Shown: positions 41,697 through 50,815 of the stretch, in pieces
Layout: each line of letters opens with the position of its first letter
Position numbering within the stretch: the first letter of the stretch is position 1
Assembly: GCA_001790515.1 (NCBI GenBank)
Contig: MGCS01000002.1
Span: 137,243-201,242 of the forward strand
Direction of reading: 5' to 3'
Source of the DNA: Candidatus Saccharibacteria bacterium RIFCSPHIGHO2_12_FULL_44_22
GTDB lineage: Bacteria > Patescibacteriota > Saccharimonadia > Saccharimonadales > Saccharimonadaceae
Length of the DNA stretch: 64,000 nucleotides
Position numbers and translations under genes: made by a program
Notes under the pieces: generated by a model
Databases searched by the model: none
Seen by the model: only the letters and a program-made list of their open reading frames with translations
Told to the model about the DNA's origin: nothing

Positions 41697-43301
41697 TTAA
41701 CTCAGCAGCGTACGGGATCCTGTTACTACATTTCCAGTTCCGTTATCTACAACAGATCCATTTGCCGTCCTGGCAGCAATGACTTCAATATTTGAACTTC
41801 CTGTCGTCAATGTCAAAGAGCCTGGAAACACACATCTTTCAAACTCTGAGTTAGTTAATGATACCGCCTGCGCTCCTGACATTTTTGTGCGCACGAATCT
41901 TATGTCATCTACATCCACAGTTGAATGGTCAACCGCATCTATGGGTTCGGTTAGTGTACAAGAATCAAATTGCCAGTTATTGATATGAAGTGTGGAACTT
42001 GTACCTCCATACAATTTGGGGGCGCCCTCGGGTGTGTCTCGGTAGAAATAGATGTCGTGAATCGTATTACTCAGTACAGCGGATTGTGTATTAAAATCCA
42101 GTACTCGCTTTGATGTGGCAGTAGTATTAATAAGGATGTTATCAGTAAAGTAGATATGATGCATAACTAGGGTTAACGCCCATTGTTCAGTTCGAATTTG
42201 GATTGCACCTGCAACAGCGGTACTCGCAAATTTATGGGCTCGTATGTAGTTTCGAGAAATCCAAATGTGATGAATACCAGTCGAAAGGTAGAGTCCCGTT
42301 GGGCCAGCCGATGCACCCGGTTTGTCAGCGTTGCCTGTCATGCTATACGCATCACGCCCATATTCGATATCATTATCCTCAACCCACCCCATATAGCAGA
42401 ACGCGAGTACGTGCAGGAAGCCACGACCACGAATTACATTACGACGAATACTAAAGTTAGTTGAGAAAGCCACTTCAATTGATCTATTCCACGTGCCATT
42501 AACTTCATTATCCTCAATAGTAATAAATTGATTTAGATAACTATCATCAACTGCTGTCGATACCGCTACCTTGGCGAATGTAATCGCAATGCGCGAGTCA
42601 AGCACCCTACATCGGCGCACAGTAATGTTCCGGGCGCATAATTGTGCCGTCACTAGTGAAGTCGCACCTTCGAAGCGAGATCCTATTCCCCATAGTTGAT
42701 TTGCCGAAGATGTACTGGCATTAATAATGGATGTATTCATATTCAGCTCAAGATCCTCAACTACCACATCAGATACATTCGCATCGATATTTCCGATACG
42801 TACGCCTACTAGTCCCGTACTTGAAGTAGGTGTTGTTGGATCTAAAAAGAGGAGAGTCTTATCTTTGCCTGCACCACGAAGCGTAACACGATCTAACAAC
42901 TTCAGTAGCTCTGTGTCTGACGGAGAACTACGCCCAAGCATATATGTTCCTTCTGGCAAGTATACAATCCCGCCCCCTGCCGCTACCGCAGCATCACATG
43001 CAGCTTGAATAGCGGCACGATCGTCATTCACACCGTTGCCCAGGGCTCCAAAAGCTGGCGACTTTACATTGAAAAATATTGCATATGTACGATCTGCGGT
43101 AGTCTGAGTAATCTTACTGTCAATCTCAGATCGCAAGCCTGCCTGTAGTTGATTTTTTGAGACAGTGTTTACAGCTACAGCGCTTGCATCTACAGCACCG
43201 TCTTTTATCGTTCCGTCTGATTTGTGCGACTGGGATAAATAGTCGTTAAGAATACTCCCCCAATTACCCGCATCACCACCTGGCTGCGGAAGTCGTGCCA
43301 T
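41697..43301 (-). CDS. Phage tail-spike-like protein with beta-helix
   Basis: 534 residues. The first 30 residues are nearly identical to those of the protein at 36643 (MARLPQPGGDAGNWGS, LNDYLSQSHKSDG). There is only a short linker before the beta-helix, which begins FNVKSPAFGALGNGVNDDRAAI (about residue 76) with YLPEGTYMLG near 114, and continues as a repeated-strand solenoid to about 470. The long fibre repeats of the larger paralogue are missing. No signal peptide. GGAG precedes the ATG by 8 nt. AT-richer codon use than 36643 suggests independent history after the N-terminal module was joined. Confidence 0.8.
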   Translation of the reverse strand: MARLPQPGGDAGNWGSILNDYLSQSHKSDGTIKDGAVDASAVAVNTVSKNQLQAGLRSEIDSKITQTTADRTYAIFFNVKSPAFGALGNGVNDDRAAIQAACDAAVAAGGGIVYLPEGTYMLGRSSPSDTELLKLLDRVTLRGAGKDKTLLFLDPTTPTSSTGLVGVRIGNIDANVSDVVVEDLELNMNTSIINASTSSANQLWGIGSRFEGATSLVTAQLCARNITVRRCRVLDSRIAITFAKVAVSTAVDDSYLNQFITIEDNEVNGTWNRSIEVAFSTNFSIRRNVIRGRGFLHVLAFCYMGWVEDNDIEYGRDAYSMTGNADKPGASAGPTGLYLSTGIHHIWISRNYIRAHKFASTAVAGAIQIRTEQWALTLVMHHIYFTDNILINTTATSKRVLDFNTQSAVLSNTIHDIYFYRDTPEGAPKLYGGTSSTLHINNWQFDSCTLTEPIDAVDHSTVDVDDIRFVRTKMSGAQAVSLTNSEFERCVFPGSLTLTTGSSNIEVIAARTANGSVVDNGTGNVVTGSRTLLS

Positions 43302-43569
43302 ATGTGATCTCCATTTCTTACTCTTTTATCAGAGTTTACGTGATATTTACTTAGGCTTTTATTATATCACGCTCATGGTTTGATTATAGTAGTTTGATCT
43401 CAGATAGTAGCACCGGCTGGCTACTAAACACACAAGGTGTTGAAGATATTAGCTATAAATTATTTCGGTAATACTTACAAATTAGTAAGCGACGATACAT
43501 ATTATCAGGTATTGCATAAACTAATCTTAAATATATAATTATGTTTATATTAAGGTTGGAGAAATACTC

Positions 43570-46254
43570 GTGAAGAATGCTGTGGCTGCTTTAGCATTTG
43601 CATTAATTGGATACATGACACTATCTGTGAATTCAGCAGATGTATCAGCTAGCGACGCAACCTGGCTAAATACAACACCTACAGTAGAGACTCTGCCAAC
43701 CTTCGTGCCGCAGCCCGGGTGTACAGAACAGTTAGTAGAAATAGCAAACGAATCGACAGTTGCACCAATATGCGTTTATCAGGGCAACGATTTTAGGTTT
43801 GGCATATATACGCCCGCGCGATCTTGGTATGAACCAGTAGTGTCGTTTTTAGTGTTTAGCTACAAAAACGATTCACAGATGTATGTCATTTTTCACGTAA
43901 GCATGTACCCGTTCAACACGGCCGCGGTATATTTAGGTAATAACGGCAACGATCTTGTTTTTCATAACGACTCGGCTGGATGGAGGGCTATTAAGAACAT
44001 CCGGTCAAAATTAGTGCCTGTCAGAAACAACTTTGGTAAAACACTTTACTATGAAGCACCCCTGCCTGAAGTGCTGTTCTATAAAAGCCCAACGAATTTT
44101 GACGCGTCATACGGCTTTAGCACTATTCATGGAATATCGGCCAACGGTAAATGGCTTGTTATAATGAATATCCCTACAAGGGTAGCCGTTAGGGTCAATT
44201 TGACAGACTACTCGAGTACTATGTTTTCGAAGAACATAGCGATTGACACAGAATACTCATCATTTTTATATAGTTCAAACTTTAGTATTAGCAATGACGG
44301 AAGATATATAGCGGTGATGGGAGGAGCTGTGCCATTTGTCATATTTGATATAAATGATCAATGTGGAGTCCATGTTAAAAATCACGAATTGACGGATTTT
44401 AGCGTCGACTTAGCGAATCCGTGTCAATACAAGTCGATGGAGAATGTAGTCGGACAGAGATACGATATATACGAAGGTTCGTTTAATAAATCGGCTACGA
44501 GAATAACAGTGAGGCAAGACTACATCGAGCAGGATGAACAAAAAGTAAAATGGATCAGACTCACCCTACCTGGTGTTATCGGTAACGACCTGACATATTT
44601 AGCATTAGGCGATTCATTTGCCAGTGGCGAAGGCGAAACCGACGATAAATACTACTTCGCAGGCACTAATGTAAAACATGAGAAGTGTCACATCAGCTCA
44701 CGATCATACCCATTCTTACTAGCGAATGAGCTCGGTATTCGTAATGATACGAGAAGCGTTGCTTGTTCTGGAGCAAAGATGGAGGACATAACGAATTCAA
44801 AGACAGACTATTTAGGCCAAGATCAACGACTTAGTAGGACAATCGAGAACTTTGATAATACCGATTTACCCAGAATACAAACTGACGCAATACAAAGATA
44901 TATCCCAGGCAGGACGGATCAGCTTGATTTTGTCGAGGAATATAACCCTAAAGTCGTCACTATCAGCATCGGAGGTAACGACACTGGTTTGGTAGCCAAG
45001 CTTGCAACATGCTTAGACAACAACGACTGTCACTGGACAGATGACGATCATAGACCCAAAATAGCGCAAGAAATAAAAAGCAAATTCAGTGACTTGGTGA
45101 ATACCTACTCCAAGATAAAGAACACGTCACCTGGCGTAAAGCTATATGTCATTGGCTATCCTAGAATATTCGATGAATATAGCGATGATTGCGGATTCCT
45201 CTTGGGCAATCGCCTTAGTAAAAAAGAGCGTGAATTTGGCAACCAAGCAGTTAGCTATCTGAACAGTGTGATTGCCGCTGCAGCACGAAGTGCCGGCGTC
45301 CGCTACGTCGACAATAACGAAGCATTTAACACGAAAAAACTGTGCAGTTCAGATAAACCTCATGCGTTGAACGGAATTTCCATAGGTGACGACACAAACA
45401 CTAAAAACGAGGATAGAAACCCTAGAATTATTGGCCAAGAAAGTTTTCACCCCAACCCGCTTGGGTTTGACCTGTTGAAACAAAGCATCAAATCAGCTGT
45501 ACCAAACATAAAAGATTACGTCTACTGTAGTAGCGAAGAGACTTGTGCTACAAATGAGTCTGCACCAGAACCGTCTAGTTACTGGAATTTATCCGCACAA
45601 GAAAACCTTGAAATATTGACAGAAACAACCTGTATCGAACCGATTGATGGCCAAAAAGGCGAAATTAAACTAACCATACCGAATTTCTCTGCAAAAGCGA
45701 ACGCACCATTGAATGTAACTGTACGGTCCGAACCACAATCACTTGGGCAGATCACTACAGACGGAGACGGTGGGTACAGTGGACGACTAAGCCTGCCTGA
45801 AGATTTAGAGCCTGGTCATCATACACTACACTTAGTCGGCGAGTCCTATTCAGGCGAACCGATAGACTTATACCAAATTTTTATAGTTAATGAAGACGGC
45901 ACATATTCACTCCCTGGAGCCGACACCAGCGAAGAGACAGAAGCCACCTCTATAAATTCTGACCCTGATCATACTCAAAGCTCAAGTAAGGCTGTTCAGA
46001 CACATAGCGCGACAGATAATCGTAGCAACGATACCGAAAAAAAGGCAGCAGAATATACCGAAGATAAAGCCAAGCCAACGACCAAACCCGAAAAGGTTAG
46101 TGATTCTGATTCACATGTGAGTACAAAACCAGCTGCTTTAACAGTCAAAGATGTTACTATGCCTTTCGAGGCAATCATATCCGCGGCCGTAGTAGTAATT
46201 CTACTGTCGATAGCCGGCCTAACAACTTGGCGATATAGAGCGAAGAATAAGTAA
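43570..46254 (+). CDS. Secreted, membrane-anchored SGNH/GDSL hydrolase, 894 aa
   Basis: GTG start at 43570 with GGAG upstream; TTGCAT-N16-TATAAT precedes it. Signal peptide (1-25, ending near SVNSADVSAS). Residues 30-345 form an uncharacterised beta-rich domain, possibly a propeller. The SGNH hydrolase follows: LALGDSFASGEGE (Ser near 353), TISIGGNDTG (Gly/Asn near 469) and ESFHPNPLGF (His near 627), so the catalytic set is complete. Then an Ig-like or beta-sandwich part (about 690-775), a Ser/Thr/Lys-rich spacer and a C-terminal membrane helix (about 865-887) with a basic end. Probably a cell-surface esterase or lipase. Substrate unknown. Confidence 0.85.
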   Translation: MKNAVAALAFALIGYMTLSVNSADVSASDATWLNTTPTVETLPTFVPQPGCTEQLVEIANESTVAPICVYQGNDFRFGIYTPARSWYEPVVSFLVFSYKNDSQMYVIFHVSMYPFNTAAVYLGNNGNDLVFHNDSAGWRAIKNIRSKLVPVRNNFGKTLYYEAPLPEVLFYKSPTNFDASYGFSTIHGISANGKWLVIMNIPTRVAVRVNLTDYSSTMFSKNIAIDTEYSSFLYSSNFSISNDGRYIAVMGGAVPFVIFDINDQCGVHVKNHELTDFSVDLANPCQYKSMENVVGQRYDIYEGSFNKSATRITVRQDYIEQDEQKVKWIRLTLPGVIGNDLTYLALGDSFASGEGETDDKYYFAGTNVKHEKCHISSRSYPFLLANELGIRNDTRSVACSGAKMEDITNSKTDYLGQDQRLSRTIENFDNTDLPRIQTDAIQRYIPGRTDQLDFVEEYNPKVVTISIGGNDTGLVAKLATCLDNNDCHWTDDDHRPKIAQEIKSKFSDLVNTYSKIKNTSPGVKLYVIGYPRIFDEYSDDCGFLLGNRLSKKEREFGNQAVSYLNSVIAAAARSAGVRYVDNNEAFNTKKLCSSDKPHALNGISIGDDTNTKNEDRNPRIIGQESFHPNPLGFDLLKQSIKSAVPNIKDYVYCSSEETCATNESAPEPSSYWNLSAQENLEILTETTCIEPIDGQKGEIKLTIPNFSAKANAPLNVTVRSEPQSLGQITTDGDGGYSGRLSLPEDLEPGHHTLHLVGESYSGEPIDLYQIFIVNEDGTYSLPGADTSEETEATSINSDPDHTQSSSKAVQTHSATDNRSNDTEKKAAEYTEDKAKPTTKPEKVSDSDSHVSTKPAALTVKDVTMPFEAIISAAVVVILLSIAGLTTWRYRAKNK

Positions 46255-46261
46255 ATCAGTA

Positions 46262-46906
46262 TCAGTCAAAAGTACTATAGGACTTGTTTGAACTAGGGAA
46301 CCAAAAACCATGTGCAGGTGAGCTGCAATCCATCTCCAAGACGCCTCTTGCTGGCAGTGTACCTATAATGTCACCCTTCTTTTCGTATCTAGCATCTTTG
46401 GATTGTACCGAGGAGGTGTAGTCACACCTAATTTTATCAGTTTTTTGGTGGTAAGTTGTCCAGAAGCCTCCAACTTGCAGCTGCGTAGGGCTATATCTAG
46501 CTATTGTCCAGTCCGAGGAATCAGTTTGAGATAATACACCGCTCGCGTTAAACGCAGCTTCGTATTTTTTGAATATATCAATGTATGCCTGTCTATTATC
46601 TACATCTATCTCTGTAGCAATTCGAACAAAACAATAGTCAGACCCACTTGGTATAAAATTAGTCGGCACGCATCCTTTGTCGTACTGCCAAGGCATCGAC
46701 GGATCAACAGCTTTAATCTTTTCATACACAGGGTACATCTCACGGTCAAGAGTTAGGAACTTCTGCTTGTCATTATTATCAGTTACTGCATCAACAATAA
46801 GGAAGGCGGTAGCGAACCCAATAACACTTAGTGCGATTGCCGCAGGAATTATCACCCATAGCGACTTGAATTTATTCTTTTTTTGCTGCTTTTTCTTGAC
46901 CATCAT
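46262..46906 (-). CDS. Single-span membrane protein, 214 aa
   Basis: A lysine-rich N-terminus (KKKQQKKNKFK) followed by one membrane helix (about 17-38) and an extracytoplasmic domain of about 175 residues with four cysteines (CVPTNF, YCFVR, IRCDYTS, EMDCSS), suggesting disulfides. Family not recognised. TATACT lies 7 nt before the ATG. It converges with the SGNH hydrolase gene and could act at the same surface. Confidence 0.75.
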   Translation of the reverse strand: MMVKKKQQKKNKFKSLWVIIPAAIALSVIGFATAFLIVDAVTDNNDKQKFLTLDREMYPVYEKIKAVDPSMPWQYDKGCVPTNFIPSGSDYCFVRIATEIDVDNRQAYIDIFKKYEAAFNASGVLSQTDSSDWTIARYSPTQLQVGGFWTTYHQKTDKIRCDYTSSVQSKDARYEKKGDIIGTLPARGVLEMDCSSPAHGFWFPSSNKSYSTFD

Positions 46907-47014
46907 ACACAGTAGTATACCATAAGCAATTCTTAAGGTAGCCGATTAGATATCCACATTTTGCAATAAACTTAGAGATGTATGAACTGATACTATTAGT
47001 GGTAAAATATAAGC

Positions 47015-48301
47015 ATGAAGCAAAAACTTGTCAAAGGGGTTCGAAAAGTATTGCCGCCATCTGCGGTACGTCAGGTAGAAGAAGTATACCGCAAAGGTCG
47101 CGTAAAAGTCGTTGCGGCGCGCTATGGCAATCCAGCCAAAAGCTTACGCGTGATCGCCGTCACTGGCACAAATGGCAAGACAACGACGCTTAATTATCTG
47201 AACGAGATCCTGAAAGAAGCAGGCCATACAACGGCGCTGTTTAGTACGGCCGTTATCGAAGTAGCGGGCAAACGACGTATTAATGACCTGAACGCGACGG
47301 TCGCGCTGACCGCGCAGATGCAACAGTTTTTTCGTGACGCCAAACAAGCAAACGCGAGTTATGTTCTACTGGAAGTTACCAGCCACGCATTGCACCAGCA
47401 CAAGTTAGATGGCGTGCCTATTTATGCGGCAATTATGACCAATCTGACGCAAGATCATCTAGACTACCATAAGACAATGGATGATTACGCAGCAGCTAAA
47501 GCCATGCTATTTCAGCGTGACCCAGAATTTATCATATTGAATCGTGACGACGAATGGTTTGATTATTACAATCAATTCCCAGCTGGCGCGCAAAAAATCA
47601 CCTACGGCAAACACGACGACGCCGAAGCGAAAATCGAATATACCAAGCTATATAAAAAGGGGAGCGAAGCCCGCGTCGTCATTGACCACCAAACCAAACT
47701 AGAGCTAGCCACGGCTATTCCTGGTGAATTTAACATCTATAATATGACCGCAGCAGCAGCCACGGCGTATGTATTAGGCGTCGCTGTGCATGACATCATC
47801 GAAGGTACTGCCAACCTCGAAGGAGTTCCTGGACGATTCGAACGGGTCGTCGAAGGATTAGGCTATGACGTGATTGTTGACTACGCACACACCCCAGATG
47901 CGCTAGACAAATTGCTCGAAGCTGCAAAATCGATCACCAAAAACCGTGTCATCTTGGTATTTGGCGCGACTGGCGACCGCGACAAAGGCAAACGACCAAT
48001 CATGGGCGAAATCGCCGCAAAACGTGCCGATAGAATCATACTAACCGACGAAGAATCGTACAACGAAGACCCACAGGCAATCCGTGATCAAGTACGCGAA
48101 GGTATCGAAACGGCTGGTGCCAATCCCAAGCTGACCGAGATCGTTGACAGGCGCGAAGCAATCGAAAAAGCGTTATCGATCGCCACAAAAGGCGACACTG
48201 TACTAATCACAGGTATGGGACACGAGCAGTTCAGGATCGTGAACGGACATAAACTACCGTGGAACGACGCTGCTGTCGTACGCGAGATACTGGGTAAGTA
48301 A
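47015..48301 (+). CDS. Mur ligase family protein, MurE-like
   Basis: An ATP-dependent peptide ligase fold: AVTGTNGKTTT (49-58), the LLEVTSHALHQHKLDGV segment near 120, TNLTQDHLDYHKTMDDYAAAK near 146 (MurE-like), and VVDYAHTPDALDKLL-type segment near 290. At 428 residues it lacks the usual N-terminal UDP-sugar-binding domain (only 45 residues precede the P-loop). The specificity motif DNPR of DAP-adding MurE is replaced by DEES before YNEDP (about 347). So substrate and added residue cannot be inferred. TAAAAT lies 6 nt before the ATG. Confidence 0.85.
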   Translation: MKQKLVKGVRKVLPPSAVRQVEEVYRKGRVKVVAARYGNPAKSLRVIAVTGTNGKTTTLNYLNEILKEAGHTTALFSTAVIEVAGKRRINDLNATVALTAQMQQFFRDAKQANASYVLLEVTSHALHQHKLDGVPIYAAIMTNLTQDHLDYHKTMDDYAAAKAMLFQRDPEFIILNRDDEWFDYYNQFPAGAQKITYGKHDDAEAKIEYTKLYKKGSEARVVIDHQTKLELATAIPGEFNIYNMTAAAATAYVLGVAVHDIIEGTANLEGVPGRFERVVEGLGYDVIVDYAHTPDALDKLLEAAKSITKNRVILVFGATGDRDKGKRPIMGEIAAKRADRIILTDEESYNEDPQAIRDQVREGIETAGANPKLTEIVDRREAIEKALSIATKGDTVLITGMGHEQFRIVNGHKLPWNDAAVVREILGK

Positions 48302-48302
48302 T

Positions 48303-48647
48303 CTAGATCGCACCGAGTGGCATGTAGTAGCCATCGAACGCGTGAACACCTTTGGCAACATTTTTTTGCAAATGAAATTTCTTGGCATCATCACGCGGTT
48401 GAATACGTGGCGTCCCCGGCTGCAAATCACGAACGGCGTTCGATAGCGAAACGCGTTCGACGTGCGTATGCGCTTCACCACCTAATTTGAAGTGAGTCAT
48501 ACCCATATCGACGCTTGCTGCGAGTACAGGAACAGACAATGCGACAGTTGTTGCTTTGTCGATTTTGGTATCGTGAATCAAAACGCCAAGAGTTGTACTA
48601 AGCGCCAGGCCGATTGCTGTATGTCGAATAATTGTATATGGTAACAT
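48303..48647 (-). CDS. Orphan protein with membrane segments, 114 aa
   Basis: Two short apolar stretches (about 8-24 and 35-50) precede a soluble C-terminal half rich in His and basic residues. No family recognised. The leader has AAAAAACAAAC immediately before ATG and no Shine-Dalgarno. It belongs to the orphan promoter class and converges with the Mur ligase gene, 1 nt apart. Confidence 0.6.
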   Translation of the reverse strand: MLPYTIIRHTAIGLALSTTLGVLIHDTKIDKATTVALSVPVLAASVDMGMTHFKLGGEAHTHVERVSLSNAVRDLQPGTPRIQPRDDAKKFHLQKNVAKGVHAFDGYYMPLGAI

Positions 48648-48673
48648 GTTTGTTTTTTAGGTTTACATGTACC

Positions 48674-48702
48674 ATATTAGCATAAGTTTTATTAATTGTC
48701 AA
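48674..48702 (-). promoter_or_regulatory. Promoter of orphan-gene class
   Basis: On the minus strand: TTGACA (48697-48702), 17 nt ending TATGC, TAATAT (48674-48679). Confidence 0.7.
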
Positions 48703-48716
48703 TTGCATGTTATTCA

Positions 48717-49175
48717 TCATTCATGGTGATAGGGGTTACCGGCAGCAATCTCCTGAGCACGATACAGAGCTTCAGCCAGTATCAGGCGAACGAGCTGATG
48801 GGGGAACACTAGTGGAGATAGCGACCAAACGATGTCAGATCGATCGTGAATCGTTGCATCGACACCATATGCGCCTCCGATAATAACCACGACATTTTTC
48901 GACCGCTCTAGCGGGTCGAGTAGCTTTGTCGACAGCGCAGGTGAGTCGAACAATTTACCACGCTCGTCTAACAGGACAACGAAGTCATCACTATTTAAAC
49001 GTGCTACTATGCGCGTGGATTCTTCGGTGCGAGCACTATCGCCATCGCGTGCTGAATGTGGCAGCAGCAGCCATTCACAGTCAAATGGTTTTTTGAGTCG
49101 TTTTTGATAGCGATCAATCCCATCGACTACCCATGACTCGTGTTTTTTACCAACGGCTATGATTCGAATAGCCAC
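48717..49175 (-). CDS. rlmH: 23S rRNA (pseudouridine-1915-N3) methyltransferase RlmH
   Basis: 152 residues of the SPOUT methyltransferase RlmH. VVLLDERGKLFDSPALS near 68, VVVIIGGAYGVD near 94 and the C-terminal LILAEALYRAQEIAAGNPYHHE are diagnostic. It starts with GTG overlapping the TAG stop of the HIT gene (TAGTG), so the two are coupled. Confidence 0.95.
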   Translation of the reverse strand: MAIRIIAVGKKHESWVVDGIDRYQKRLKKPFDCEWLLLPHSARDGDSARTEESTRIVARLNSDDFVVLLDERGKLFDSPALSTKLLDPLERSKNVVVIIGGAYGVDATIHDRSDIVWSLSPLVFPHQLVRLILAEALYRAQEIAAGNPYHHE

Positions 49176-49567
49176 TACAACGCCAGTCTTTGTGCCATTT
49201 GCGCTAGCAATTCATGGTCTGGGTCGGCTGTCTGATCGGGGTAGCTCCGGTACTCTTTTACGGTTGTGAACGGCACCAAGTGAATATGAGCGTGTGGTAC
49301 GTCAACACCGATGACTTGCTCACCGACATACGGCACGCCCAGATTTAGCCGTAAATGCGCAGCTATCTTTTTTGCCACCAATGTTAGTGCTGTGTAATCC
49401 GCATCATCCATGTCCCACAAAAACTCTACCTGCTTTTTTGGGACAACCAATGTATGCCCCGGCTGAATAGGGTGGATATCCAAAAATGCGTACACATTCT
49501 CGTCTTCGTATATCTTGTGTGATGGAATCTCACCTTTAATGATTTTGGTAAATAGCGAATCTGTCAT
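49175..49567 (-). CDS. HIT-family hydrolase
   Basis: 130 residues of the HINT/HIT branch: a CIF-like start replaced by SLFTKIIKGEIPSHKIYED, FLDIHPIQPGHTLVVPK near 29, and the catalytic HAHIHLVP (about 92-99). Hydrolyses nucleotide phosphoramidates or dinucleotides in related proteins. TAAAAT lies 7 nt before the ATG. It overlaps rlmH downstream. Confidence 0.92.
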   Translation of the reverse strand: MTDSLFTKIIKGEIPSHKIYEDENVYAFLDIHPIQPGHTLVVPKKQVEFLWDMDDADYTALTLVAKKIAAHLRLNLGVPYVGEQVIGVDVPHAHIHLVPFTTVKEYRSYPDQTADPDHELLAQMAQRLAL

Positions 49568-49603
49568 ATTATCTATTTTACACTACTACAAGCACAAGGG
49601 GTA

Positions 49604-49631
49604 TTGACATATTTTGTTTAAGGTGTATTAT
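49604..49631 (+). promoter_or_regulatory. Promoter of orphan-gene class
   Basis: TTGACA (49604-49609), 16 nt, TATTAT (49626-49631), leader with AAGGAAAAAACAAAAAAA. Confidence 0.65.
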
Positions 49632-49677
49632 AAGCTTATATATTAGATAATAATATTAAGGAAAAAACAAAAAAATT

Positions 49678-50007
49678 ATGACAAATATCGAAAATACACC
49701 CCTACCATCTGACGACCACGATCAATATGACTCACAACTGGTAGAAAATGAAATAACCGAAATTATAGGCTCGACTGCCAGTAACAGAGCACCCGGCCTC
49801 GAAATTGCTCAAAACAAAAGCCAAGAAGTAGCCGAACATGCCGATACTCTCCGGTCTTTTGGTGGTATTGCTTTTGAAGCAACGAACGCAGACCCGTATT
49901 ATGACGTTGAGCTTAAAGGTACACAGGAGGCTCTGGGTCCATTTTCGCCAACTGAGCAAAGCTCTGCACCTGCAGCTCACGACACCGAACATCCAGTCGC
50001 TTCATAG
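49678..50007 (+). CDS. Acidic orphan protein, 109 aa
   Basis: Highly acidic and probably disordered through most of its length, with no signal or membrane segment and no recognised domain. Gene status is supported by the promoter and an AAGGAA ribosome site about 14 nt upstream of the ATG. It is followed 14 nt later by a leaderless-type gene. Confidence 0.55.
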   Translation: MTNIENTPLPSDDHDQYDSQLVENEITEIIGSTASNRAPGLEIAQNKSQEVAEHADTLRSFGGIAFEATNADPYYDVELKGTQEALGPFSPTEQSSAPAAHDTEHPVAS

Positions 50008-50021
50008 TCTATACTAATAGC

Positions 50022-50474
50022 ATGGACTCAACAATTCTTGCTATTCGCGCAATCACATCACTATACGTCAAACGCCTATTACTACCGATCCTTGTGATCG
50101 GTTTTGGCGTATATGCAGTTATTATTGGACTGATTTGGTGGATAGCGGCAAGCGTCAGTGGTTGGTGGTGGCTACTCGCTATCGTTCCGACACTCGTCGT
50201 ATTAGTTGGATTAGCTATTTGGACGGTCGTGCGCGTCCTCGTCGGTCGCATTTCACCACCAATGAATAAACGTCAAACAACTGCTGCAAAGAAGTTCATC
50301 AAACGAATTGACGGTGTCGCAGAGCATATTGGCACACCGAAGTTCGTCATTATTTACAGGGTCATAAAAGATGTACTATTCAGGCCGACGAGTGGCAAGA
50401 CGTACATAGGTGAAATCGCCAGCGAACCGGGCGAAGCGCGGCGCGAGTTCGACGAACTGCGCAGTATGTTTTAG
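50022..50474 (+). CDS. Small membrane protein, 150 aa
   Basis: TATACT lies exactly 6 nt before the ATG. Two adjacent membrane helices (about 19-43 and 47-72, with tryptophans at the boundary GWWWLL) are followed by a basic cytoplasmic region of about 75 residues (MNKRQTTAAKKFIKRIDG). No family recognised. Confidence 0.75.
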   Translation: MDSTILAIRAITSLYVKRLLLPILVIGFGVYAVIIGLIWWIAASVSGWWWLLAIVPTLVVLVGLAIWTVVRVLVGRISPPMNKRQTTAAKKFIKRIDGVAEHIGTPKFVIIYRVIKDVLFRPTSGKTYIGEIASEPGEARREFDELRSMF

Positions 50475-50580
50475 ATCCTAACAGAGGAAGAGATAGCGGC
50501 TAAAGCCTTTTCCATTTGCTGGTTCTGGCAAAAGTAAACTTTTCCAGTACTGCGCTTCATTACACCGAACACTCGGTCGC

Positions 50581-50621
50581 GCCATTTTATGGCACCCGAG
50601 AGTTCAAATCTTACTCCGCCA
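50581..50621 (+). pseudogene. tRNA-Ser 3' fragment in inverted orientation
   Basis: GCCATTTTATGGC (variable-arm-like hairpin) is followed by CCGAGAGTTCAAATC and ACTCCGCCA, i.e. T-arm, acceptor 3' strand and CCA of a degenerate tRNA-Ser on the plus strand. It faces the intact tRNA-Ser(CGA) on the other strand. The 5' part is not recognisable in 50475-50580, where I see no gene. Confidence 0.55.
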
Positions 50622-50664
50622 AGCAAATAGACGCTCCATCGGAGCGTCTATTTGCTTGGCGGAG
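50614..50664. repeat. Perfect 24-bp inverted repeat joining two tRNA-Ser 3' ends
   Basis: Bases 50614-50637 and 50641-50664 are exact reverse complements with a 3-nt loop. The outer part is the tRNA acceptor end (CTCCGCCA) and the inner part AGCAAATAGACGCTCC. On the minus strand it can act as the terminator of tRNA-Ser(CGA), but the stem would include the tRNA 3' end itself. Confidence 0.8.
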
Positions 50665-50746
50665 AGGAAGAGATTCGAACTCTCGGTAGGTTTTACCCCA
50701 CACCGCTTTTCGAGAGCGGCACCTTCAACCACTCGGACACCTCTCC
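50657..50746 (-). tRNA. tRNA-Ser(CGA)
   Basis: Complete class II tRNA on the minus strand. Acceptor GGAGAGG/CCTCTCC, anticodon loop CTCGAAA (anticodon CGA, reads UCG), long variable arm, T-loop TTCGAAT, encoded CCA. Confidence 0.97.
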
Positions 50747-50815
50747 ACACCTGTTACATTCTACCATATCGACATGAGGGTGACAGGGTAGTAGTTAACA
50801 GCGTATACTATAGGT

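Noticed and set aside
36643-43301. Prophage region
   Set aside because: Only the two spike-like genes recall phages. tsaD and a GH13 gene lie between them and no terminase, portal, capsid or integrase is present.
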